Shown one piece after another: positions 1-5,020 of a stretch of 5,020 bases of DNA; position 1 is the first letter of the stretch, and the number at the start of each line of letters is the position of its first letter. A program made the translations under genes and the position numbers. This DNA comes from Desulfosarcina sp. (lineage in GTDB: Bacteria > Desulfobacterota > Desulfobacteria > Desulfobacterales > Desulfosarcinaceae). The DNA is taken from NCBI GenBank assembly GCA_018224455.1, contig JAGTUY010000491.1, positions 1 through 5,020 on the forward strand, given 5' to 3'. Under the pieces are notes generated by a model, which saw only the letters and a list, made by a program, of their open reading frames with translations, did not search any database and was not told the DNA's origin.

Positions 1-1621
1 AATCGGCGTGGACCCTTTTTCTCCAGACAACCACCTGGTGTTTGCCCTGGGTCCGGCCACGGACAGTCCCCTCCACGGCTCATGCCGCCATGGTATGTTC
101 GCCAAATCCCCGCTGACGGGCCTGTACAGCGAATCTTATGCCGGCGGCAGTGCGGCCATCGCCATGAGCCGGGCCGGTTTCGATGCCTTTCTGATCAAAG
201 GGGCATCGGACCGTCCGCTGTGGCTGGAGATCAGCGACCAAGGCGTTTTTTTTCACGAGGCGGACGATCTGTGGGGGCTGGATACGTTCGAAACCGAGGC
301 GATGTTGCGCGAACGGGCGGCCGCCTCGTCGCCGGGAATTCTGACCATCGGTCCGGCCGGTGAAAACGGCGTGCGCTTTGCCATCGTCAAAAATGACGGC
401 TGGCGGGTATGCGGACGCACGGGGATGGGGGCGGTGCTGGGTTCCAAAAAGATCAAAGCCGTCGTATTCCACGGCGGCCGGCGGCGCCCCTTTGCCGATG
501 CCCAGGGACTTAAAGCCTATGCCAAGGAGAAACTGGCCCTGTACAAGGATCATGCCGTCACCCAGGCCTACCGCAACAACGGCACGCCCATGATGGTGGA
601 TATCCTCAACAAGGCGGGGGGATTTCCCAGCCGGTACTGGTCGCAGGGATCGGTGCAGCATGTTGAAGCCATCAATGCCCAGAGCCTGCAGCAGCGCTGC
701 CACCCCAAACCCAAGGCCTGCCGGACCTGTTTTCTGGCCTGCGGCAAATCGGTTCGCGTCCAGCAGGGGCGCCACCAGGGACTGACCCTGGAAGGGCCGG
801 AATACGAAACCATCTACGCTTTCGGCGGGCTGTGCATGATCGATCAGATCGAGGAAATCGTCTATCTGAACGACCTGTGCGATCGCCTGGGGCTGGACAC
901 GATGAGTGCGGGAAACCTGGCCGCCTTTGCCATTGAAGCTCGAAAAAGGGGTAAAATCGATCTGGAGATCGACTACAACCAGCCCGATCAGATCGCCGCG
1001 CTGCTCAAAAAAATCGTGCGGCGGCAGGATGTGGGCGGACTGCTGGCCGATGGGATCCGGCCGGCCAGCGAAGAACTGGGCCTGGAAGAGATCGCCGTTC
1101 ACGTCAAGGGCCTCGAACCGGCGGGCTACGATCCCCGGGTGCTCAAGGGTATGGGCCTGGCCTACGCCGTGGCCGACCGGGGCGCCTGCCACCTGCGCAC
1201 CACCTTCTACAAGCCTGAACTGGCCGGTCTCATCGATCCGGACCAGATTGAGGACAAGGCGGCCATGTTCATCGATTTCGAGGACCGCTGCACCCTTTTC
1301 GACACCCTGATCGTCTGCCGCTTCTACCGCGATTTGTACCCCTGGGCGGAGATCGGCAACATGATCGCTCTGACCACCGGTGAAACCATGCAAAAGCATG
1401 ACCTTCAAACCCTGGCGGCCCGCGTCACCGACAGTGCCCGCCGCTTTAATCTGAGGGAGGGCCTGCGGGCCACCGACGACTGGCTGCCCAAACGGCTGTT
1501 GAACGAAACCCTTCCTGACGGTCGTCGGATCGCAAAAGAAGATCTGAGGCGTCTGATTGACGACTACTACCTCCTGCGAGGATGGCTCGACACGGGACAG
1601 CTTCCGGATTTGACCATGTAA
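1..1621 (+). CDS. aor: Aldehyde:ferredoxin oxidoreductase (AOR family), 5'-truncated
   Basis: Tungsten- or molybdenum-pterin enzyme that oxidises aldehydes to carboxylates and passes the electrons to ferredoxin; cytoplasmic in the known family. The frame is open to the left edge, and the GTG at 8 lies inside the conserved region (a V-D-P-F-S-P-D-N type segment), so it is not the start; about 50 N-terminal residues are missing. Counting the codon at 8 as residue 1: GRTGMGAVLGSKK at 136-148 is the family pterin-domain motif. C238-x2-C241-x3-C245 plus C437 match the four [4Fe-4S] ligands (288, 291, 295 and 494 in Pyrococcus furiosus AOR). DRLGLD at 292-297 is the DxxGL(D/C) cofactor motif, and H395 in GACHL matches the active-site histidine. 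EGPEYET at 262-268 holds the conserved glutamates. The second DxxGLC motif is degenerate (DTLIVC, 432-437). The stop at 1619 is followed by subunit A of a CoA-transferase after 46 bases, suggesting co-transcription. Family is secure; aldehyde substrate and metal are not readable from sequence. Confidence 0.95.
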   Translation, partial: IGVDPFSPDNHLVFALGPATDSPLHGSCRHGMFAKSPLTGLYSESYAGGSAAIAMSRAGFDAFLIKGASDRPLWLEISDQGVFFHEADDLWGLDTFETEAMLRERAAASSPGILTIGPAGENGVRFAIVKNDGWRVCGRTGMGAVLGSKKIKAVVFHGGRRRPFADAQGLKAYAKEKLALYKDHAVTQAYRNNGTPMMVDILNKAGGFPSRYWSQGSVQHVEAINAQSLQQRCHPKPKACRTCFLACGKSVRVQQGRHQGLTLEGPEYETIYAFGGLCMIDQIEEIVYLNDLCDRLGLDTMSAGNLAAFAIEARKRGKIDLEIDYNQPDQIAALLKKIVRRQDVGGLLADGIRPASEELGLEEIAVHVKGLEPAGYDPRVLKGMGLAYAVADRGACHLRTTFYKPELAGLIDPDQIEDKAAMFIDFEDRCTLFDTLIVCRFYRDLYPWAEIGNMIALTTGETMQKHDLQTLAARVTDSARRFNLREGLRATDDWLPKRLLNETLPDGRRIAKEDLRRLIDDYYLLRGWLDTGQLPDLTM

Positions 1622-1667
1622 CCACCATAGACGACAAACCAAAAGATACTAAGTGGAACACCCACCC

Positions 1668-2645
1668 ATGAATGTAAATAGTGACAAGCTGATGTCTCTG
1701 GCGGACGCCGTTTTCCGATTCGTCCCCGACGGCGCCCACGTCTCCATCGGCGGATTTACCATCAATCGCAATCCCATGGCGGCGGTGTATGAAATCATCC
1801 GCCAGAAAAAAGGCCGCTTGCATCTCTACGCCCATTCCAACGGCCAAGGGGTCGATGAACTGATCGGGGCCGGCTGCGTGGACCGGCTCGAGATCGCCTA
1901 TGCCGGCAGCGGGCGGTTCGCGTCCACCTGCATCCGGTTCCGCAAAGCGGTCGAATCCGGGCAACTGCCGGTCGAGGACTACACCAACTACCAGATGACC
2001 CTGCGTTTCATGGCCGGCGCCATGGGCGTGCCTTTCCTGCCGACGCGTTCCTCGCTGGGATCGGACATCGTCAACCGGTGGGGCTTCTCGAAAACCGTGC
2101 GCCAGAAAGATCCGCGTGTTCCCGATCGCAAACTGGCCGTTATGGAGAACCCTTTTGCAGGTTGGTGCGATACCGACCGGGTGGTGCTGGTACCGGCGAT
2201 TAACCCGGATGTCACCATCATTCACGTACAGGCCGCCGACCGACAGGGAACCGCCCGCATCAACGGCCTGCCCTTTGCCGACGTGGAGCAGGCCAAGGCT
2301 GCCAGGCACCTCATCGTCACCTGTGAGACGCTGGTTGACGACGACCTCCTGCGCGGGGCGCCGGAACGCAACCAGATCCCTTTCTTCTGCGTGGATGCCG
2401 TGGTGCATGTCCCCATGGGGGCCTGGCCCACGGCCTGCTACCGGCATTACGACTATGACCCGACCCGCCTGCACCACTACCGGAAGGCGGCGCTGGACGA
2501 CGACCGCTATCGGGCCTATCTGGAAACGGAGATCTTCTCGTCGAAGAACCATGAGGAGATGATGGCAAGAATTGACGATCGTCAGCTGGAAAAGATAAAG
2601 GCCGATCCGCGCACGGGGTATGCCGTGGGGCTGGATCGCCGCTGA
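1668..2645 (+). CDS. gctA: Glutaconate-type CoA-transferase, subunit A (alpha)
   Basis: Alpha subunit of a family I CoA-transferase, which moves CoA from a donor acyl-CoA to a carboxylate and works with the beta subunit at 2844-3620. The 325-residue product has the length of Acidaminococcus GctA (about 320) and matches it from recall throughout. Matching stretches are the N-terminal GGFTINRNPMAAVYEIIRQ (28-46), the Y-A-G-S-G turn (78-82) followed by a RFRKAVESG-like helix, the GVPFLP segment, the ENPF segment, and CVDAVVHVPMGAWP (241-254) followed by CYRHYDYD. The ATG at 1668 is chosen because homology begins about there; a GTG at 1653 in the same frame would add five residues (MEHPP). The ribosome binding site is weak (AGTGGA at 1652-1657) and may rely on coupling to the upstream AOR gene. 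The catalytic glutamate of this family is on the partner subunit. True substrate is unproven: glutaconate, glutarate, 2-hydroxyglutarate or another short dicarboxylate are possible. Confidence 0.93.
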   Translation: MNVNSDKLMSLADAVFRFVPDGAHVSIGGFTINRNPMAAVYEIIRQKKGRLHLYAHSNGQGVDELIGAGCVDRLEIAYAGSGRFASTCIRFRKAVESGQLPVEDYTNYQMTLRFMAGAMGVPFLPTRSSLGSDIVNRWGFSKTVRQKDPRVPDRKLAVMENPFAGWCDTDRVVLVPAINPDVTIIHVQAADRQGTARINGLPFADVEQAKAARHLIVTCETLVDDDLLRGAPERNQIPFFCVDAVVHVPMGAWPTACYRHYDYDPTRLHHYRKAALDDDRYRAYLETEIFSSKNHEEMMARIDDRQLEKIKADPRTGYAVGLDRR

Positions 2646-2660
2646 ATTGTTCATCCAGAA

Positions 2661-2678
2661 TGGGCATCTTTCGGCCCA
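2661..2678 (+). other. Small hairpin just after gctA
   Basis: TGGGC (2661-2665) and GCCCA (2674-2678) form a perfect 5-bp stem with an 8-base loop, starting 15 bases after the gctA stop. The nearest T run (2695-2699) is 16 bases further on and belongs to the next palindrome, so this is not a standard intrinsic terminator. It could protect the 3' end of the upstream transcript or be part of the larger palindromic spacer. Functional meaning is weakly supported. Confidence 0.3.
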
Positions 2679-2691
2679 GGCCTTCGTTCTC

Positions 2692-2744
2692 GCGTTTTTA
2701 AAATCCTCAACGTAGCGGAGCTACGCCTCCGGTTTCAAAAACGC
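2692..2744. repeat. Imperfect palindromic element between gctA and gctB
   Basis: The outer arms GCGTTTTT (2692-2699) and AAAAACGC (2737-2744) are exact reverse complements. The inner arms CGTAGC (2711-2716) and GCTACG (2720-2725) are also exact and enclose a 3-base loop, GGA. Between them the arms mismatch, apart from an AAA/TTT match next to the outer stem. Weaker outer similarity continues: TTGT...CCAGA near 2647-2659 resembles the reverse complement of TCTGGAACACAA at 2756-2767, so the whole unit may span about 2647-2767. No T tract follows the right arm, so a normal Rho-independent terminator is unlikely. The shape, and its place between genes, suggest a REP-like or MITE-like dispersed palindrome, but copies elsewhere cannot be seen from one window. 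Confidence 0.6.
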
Positions 2745-2843
2745 TGCGACCTTGATCTGGAACACAATCTACCATTTCCGGAAGGACACTGGATTGGTAA
2801 AATACCATTCAAAGATCGACAACCTATTTAGAGAAAAAGAACC

Positions 2844-3620
2844 ATGTCCACTGAAATCGAGTATACCAGCCGAGAGATGATGGCCGTCGCCGCGGCCAGG
2901 GAGATCCGTGACGGCGATATCGTGTTTTGCGGCACGGGCATCTCCATGCTGGCCGCCATGGCGGCTAAGCATATCAGCGCCCCCAACAGCGTGATTTTTT
3001 TCGAAACCGGGGCCATCGACTCCCAACTGGAGGAGGTCCCCCTGGCCGTGGGCGATCCGCGGGTGATGTTCGCCACGTCGGTCAACGGCGGCCTGGCGGA
3101 TGCCTTCGCCACCATGCAGAACCGCTTTACCGGCCGGCAGGTGGTGGGCATCATGGGCGCCGCCCAGATCGACATCTACGGTAACCTGAACTCCACCGTC
3201 ATCGGCGATTACCACCATCCCACGGTGCGTTTTTCCGGCAGCGGCGGCGCTTGCGACGTGGCCTCCTTTGTCAGCCGGACGATCATCTTCATGCAGCACG
3301 CCAAGCGAAAATTCGTCCCCAAGCTGGATTATCTGACCAGTCCCGGGTGGCTCGACGGGCCTGACGGACGCAAAAAGGCCGGCCTGCCGGACGGGGGGCC
3401 CGCCTGCGTGATCACCAACATGGCCATCATGGGGTTCGATCCGCAAACCAGGCGAATGGTTCTGAAAGGCTGTTTCCAGGGCGTGAGAAAAGAAGATGTT
3501 CTCGACAACATGGGCTTTGCCGTGGACACGTCGCAGGCCACGCAGATCCAGCCGCCATCTGCGGAAGAACTATCCATTTTAAGAGACAAGTGCGATCCCC
3601 AGCGCCTTATCCTGGGCTGA
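2844..3620 (+). CDS. gctB: Glutaconate-type CoA-transferase, subunit B (beta, catalytic Glu)
   Basis: Beta subunit of the family I CoA-transferase, carrying the residue that forms the covalent glutamyl-CoA thioester intermediate. The 258-residue product aligns with Acidaminococcus GctB (about 266) almost from the first residue. The N-terminal YTSREMMAVAAAREIRDGD is followed by GTG (30-32), and FFETG places a glutamate at residue 54, the same number as the catalytic Glu54 of the Acidaminococcus enzyme. Further matches are GAAQIDIYGNLNST, IGDYHHP, RFSGSGGA, MQHAKRKFVPKLDYLTSPGW, LDGPDGRKKAGLP, and a C-terminal EDVLDNMGFAVD. Keeping the glutamate argues for a true transferase over IpdAB-like hydrolases of the same fold. 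The ATG at 2844 is supported by this alignment; its ribosome binding site is poor (purine-rich GAGAAAAAG at 2831-2839). It pairs with the gene at 1668-2645 despite the 198-base gap. Substrate remains uncertain. Confidence 0.94.
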   Translation: MSTEIEYTSREMMAVAAAREIRDGDIVFCGTGISMLAAMAAKHISAPNSVIFFETGAIDSQLEEVPLAVGDPRVMFATSVNGGLADAFATMQNRFTGRQVVGIMGAAQIDIYGNLNSTVIGDYHHPTVRFSGSGGACDVASFVSRTIIFMQHAKRKFVPKLDYLTSPGWLDGPDGRKKAGLPDGGPACVITNMAIMGFDPQTRRMVLKGCFQGVRKEDVLDNMGFAVDTSQATQIQPPSAEELSILRDKCDPQRLILG

Positions 3621-3656
3621 TCGACCTCACTCTGCCTCCATATTCAAGCCGTTCCC

Positions 3657-3720
3657 GACAGGGTCGATGGCGCACTATCCGGCAGAGCGTTCCGTTCGAC
3701 AAGGCCCATCGACCCTTGTC
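3657..3720 (+). promoter_or_regulatory. Leader with competing inverted repeats upstream of the aminotransferase
   Basis: GACAGGGTCGATGG (3657-3670) is the reverse complement of CCATCGACCCTTGTC (3706-3720) apart from one bulged base, giving a stem of about 14 bp across a 35-base spacer. The right arm also fits a short local hairpin: GACAAGG (3698-3704) with CCTTGTC (3714-3720), 7 bp with a 9-base loop. The left arm can instead pair with TCGACC at 3621-3626 through GGTCGA (3662-3667). In addition CTCTGCC (3630-3636) is complementary to GGCAGAG (3681-3687), interleaved with the long stem. These folds exclude one another or would form a pseudoknot, and they end 3 bases before the ribosome binding site, an arrangement compatible with attenuation or translation control. 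No T tract follows, so a terminator is not claimed. It is not recognised as a known riboswitch class; a protein operator is an alternative. Confidence 0.45.
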
Positions 3721-3723
3721 ACC

Positions 3724-3729
3724 AAGGAG
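3724..3729 (+). promoter_or_regulatory. Strong ribosome binding site of the aminotransferase gene
   Basis: AAGGAG lies 6 bases before the ATG at 3736 and is the best Shine-Dalgarno match in the window. It fixes the start of the aminotransferase and suggests this gene is translated independently of the upstream CoA-transferase genes, whose own ribosome binding sites are weak. It lies immediately downstream of the inverted repeats at 3657-3720. Confidence 0.85.
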
Positions 3730-3735
3730 TATTGT

Positions 3736-5020
3736 ATGACCCGGCCGAAACGGATGGTTACCGATCGCCAGCTCGAGACCCTGATGAATCGTGAAATCAC
3801 GACCTATGAAATGCGCACCCCCCGGTCGAAGGCTGTGTTTACCCAGGCCCAGGCGTGCCTGCTCAACGGTGTTCCCATGCCCTGGATGGGGGACTGGGGG
3901 ACCGCCTATCCCCTGTTTGTCGACTACGCCGCAGGCAACCGGATCGTCGATCTGGACGGCCACACTTACGTGGACTTCTGTTTAGGTGACACCGGCGCCA
4001 TGTTCGGTCACTCGCCGGAGGCCACAGCCGCTGCGGTAACAACCCAGGTGCGCAGGGGCATCACCACCATGATGCCCAGCGAGGACGCCCTGTGGGTGGG
4101 CAGGGATCTTGGTCGACGGTTCGGACTACCCTTCTGGCAGGTCGCCATGACCGCTACAGAGGCCAACCGCTATGTCATCCGCATCTGCCGGACATTGACC
4201 CGGCGGCCAAAAATACTGGTTTTCAACGAGTGCTACCATGGCAGCGTCGATGAGGCCCTGGTTCACCTCGGGCCGGATGGAGGCCTGTCCCTGCGCTCCG
4301 AATACGACATCAACCCCGGCATCCCCAAGGACGCGCTGACGCGGGTGGTGGAATTCAATGATGTGCCCGCGCTGGAAGCGGCCCTGGCCCACCGGGATGT
4401 GGCCTGCGTGCTGGCCGAGCCGGTGATGACCAATTGCGGTATGGTGCTTCCGGCATCAGGCTATCACGACCAGCTTCGCGATGCCTGCAGCCGGTGCGGC
4501 ACCTTTTTAGTCATCGACGAAACCCATACGTTCTCATCCGGACCCGGCGGCTACACCGCCGCCCATTCCCTGCAGCCGGATTTCATCACCCTGGGCAAAT
4601 GCATTGCCGGCGGCATCCCGGTGGCGGTCTACGGATTTACCGCCGAGATGGCCGACGGCATCAATGCGTCATTCGGTTGCAAGGGCCTTTCCGACCCCAT
4701 GGGCATCGGCGGCACCCTTTCCGGCAACGCCCTGGCCGTCAAGGCAATGCGGGCGACCCTGGCGGATGTGGCCACACCGGCGGCCTTCGAGCGGATGATC
4801 AAAGGGGCCGATCGAATGGCCGACGGCCTGGACGCATCCATCGCGACGCATCGTCTGCCCTGGAGCGTCACGCGCTGCGGGGCCCGTGCCGAACTGCAGT
4901 TCATTCCGCACCCGCCCACCAGCGGCAGCCAGGCCAAGGCCGCCTTCGACTGGGGCATGATCTATTACACGCACCTCTACCTGGCCAACCGGGGGTTCAT
5001 CATTACGCCCTTTCACAATA
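3736..5020 (+). CDS. PLP-dependent class III aminotransferase, 3'-truncated
   Basis: Fold-type I, class III (ornithine/GSA-aminomutase-like) PLP enzyme that moves an amino group between an amine or amino acid and an oxo-acid; cytoplasmic. 428 codons are visible and the frame is still open at the window end; with a usual family length near 450, only a short C-terminus is missing. Landmarks: YVDFCLGDTGAMFGHSPE in the N-terminal part; MTATEAN at 138-144, where most class III enzymes have SGTEAN; N-E-C-Y-H-G at 164-169 (the YHG that stacks on PLP); a VLAEPVMTNCG segment; VIDETHTF with the PLP-nitrogen aspartate at D261; and TLGKCIAGGIPVAVYG with the Schiff-base lysine at K288. A G-T-L-S-G-N segment follows. 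The TATEAN and DETHT variants are, from recall, typical of a subfamily often annotated as aspartate aminotransferase family or glutamate-1-semialdehyde aminomutase-like; a role in heme synthesis is unlikely in this setting. Amino donor and product are unknown. It lies 115 bases after gctB, with its own strong ribosome binding site. Confidence 0.93.
   Translation, partial: MTRPKRMVTDRQLETLMNREITTYEMRTPRSKAVFTQAQACLLNGVPMPWMGDWGTAYPLFVDYAAGNRIVDLDGHTYVDFCLGDTGAMFGHSPEATAAAVTTQVRRGITTMMPSEDALWVGRDLGRRFGLPFWQVAMTATEANRYVIRICRTLTRRPKILVFNECYHGSVDEALVHLGPDGGLSLRSEYDINPGIPKDALTRVVEFNDVPALEAALAHRDVACVLAEPVMTNCGMVLPASGYHDQLRDACSRCGTFLVIDETHTFSSGPGGYTAAHSLQPDFITLGKCIAGGIPVAVYGFTAEMADGINASFGCKGLSDPMGIGGTLSGNALAVKAMRATLADVATPAAFERMIKGADRMADGLDASIATHRLPWSVTRCGARAELQFIPHPPTSGSQAKAAFDWGMIYYTHLYLANRGFIITPFHN

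Larger units (their letters stand above)
2646..2843. other. Non-coding spacer splitting the CoA-transferase subunit genes
   Basis: No plausible gene lies in these 198 bases. Besides the palindromic element, the distal half holds a self-complementary octamer TTCCGGAA (2776-2783) and a small dyad, TGGTA (2795-2799), AAA, TACCA (2803-2807), either of which could be an operator or a minor hairpin. No convincing sigma70 -35/-10 pair or sigma54 -24/-12 site was found. The base composition is clearly more AT-rich after about 2760 than in the genes, as is usual near a start region. Subunit genes of this enzyme family are normally almost adjacent, so a gap this long is notable. Confidence 0.6.

Noticed and set aside
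80..1642. 520-codon open frame on the minus strand
   Set aside because: It lies exactly opposite the AOR gene, whose cluster cysteines and pterin motifs are intact. The minus-strand protein is low in recognisable motifs and looks like a GC-rich shadow.
1653..1667. GTG start at 1653 for gctA
   Set aside because: It would add only five residues without homology and has no better ribosome binding site; the ATG at 1668 matches the family start.
1446..2654. 402-codon open frame on the minus strand
   Set aside because: Overlaps the end of AOR and all of gctA in antisense; rich in H, G, V and R with no family signature, and the sense genes are clear.
2692..2744. Intrinsic terminator after gctA
   Set aside because: The stem is interrupted by mismatches and the right arm is followed by CTGCGACC with no T tract, so termination is not supported on the + strand.
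2794..2830. Promoter for gctB (TTGGTA at 2794 with TATTTA at 2825)
   Set aside because: The spacing of 25 bases is too long for a sigma70 promoter and neither hexamer is close to consensus; no sigma54 motif was found either.
2769..3446. 225-codon open frame on the minus strand opposite gctB
   Set aside because: Composition is typical of an antisense shadow, and the sense strand encodes a full-length conserved GctB.
3736..5020. Glutamate-1-semialdehyde aminomutase (hemL) for heme synthesis
   Set aside because: The SGTEAN and DEVMTGF motifs of HemL are replaced by TATEAN and DETHTF, and the neighbours are catabolic enzymes, so only the broader class III family is called.

Overview
The window is an ordinary-looking, GC-rich bacterial chromosomal stretch with four genes, all on the + strand. 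Two of the four are cut by the window edges. In order they are: an aldehyde:ferredoxin oxidoreductase (AOR family, 5' end missing), the alpha and beta subunits of a glutaconate-CoA-transferase-type family I CoA-transferase, and a PLP-dependent class III aminotransferase (3' end missing). A tungsten/molybdenum AOR beside a Gct-type CoA-transferase points to a strict anaerobe. The overall style suggests a sulfate-reducing Desulfobacterota (Desulfosarcina/Desulfobacter-like) organism, but that placement is inference from gene content and was not tested by any search.

Layout: 1-1621 AOR; 1622-1667 short spacer; 1668-2645 CoA-transferase subunit A; 2646-2843 a 198-base gap carrying an imperfect palindromic element; 2844-3620 CoA-transferase subunit B; 3621-3735 a 115-base leader with overlapping inverted repeats that cannot all form together; 3736 to the window end, aminotransferase. 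There are no tRNA or rRNA genes, CRISPR array, transposase or phage gene. The long minus-strand open frames are GC-driven shadows of the real genes.

The genes can be read as one catabolic module. An aminotransferase would turn an amine or amino acid into an oxo-acid or semialdehyde, the AOR would oxidise the aldehyde to a carboxylate while reducing ferredoxin, and the CoA-transferase would activate that (di)carboxylate to its CoA ester. Omega-amino acids such as 5-aminovalerate (to glutarate semialdehyde, glutarate, glutaryl-CoA) would fit, because Gct-type enzymes act on C5 dicarboxylates. The substrate is a hypothesis; the enzyme families are well supported.

The non-coding parts are the least ordinary. 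The two subunit genes of an obligate heteromeric enzyme are split by a palindrome-bearing spacer that looks like a dispersed repeat. The aminotransferase leader can fold into mutually exclusive hairpins just upstream of a strong ribosome binding site.
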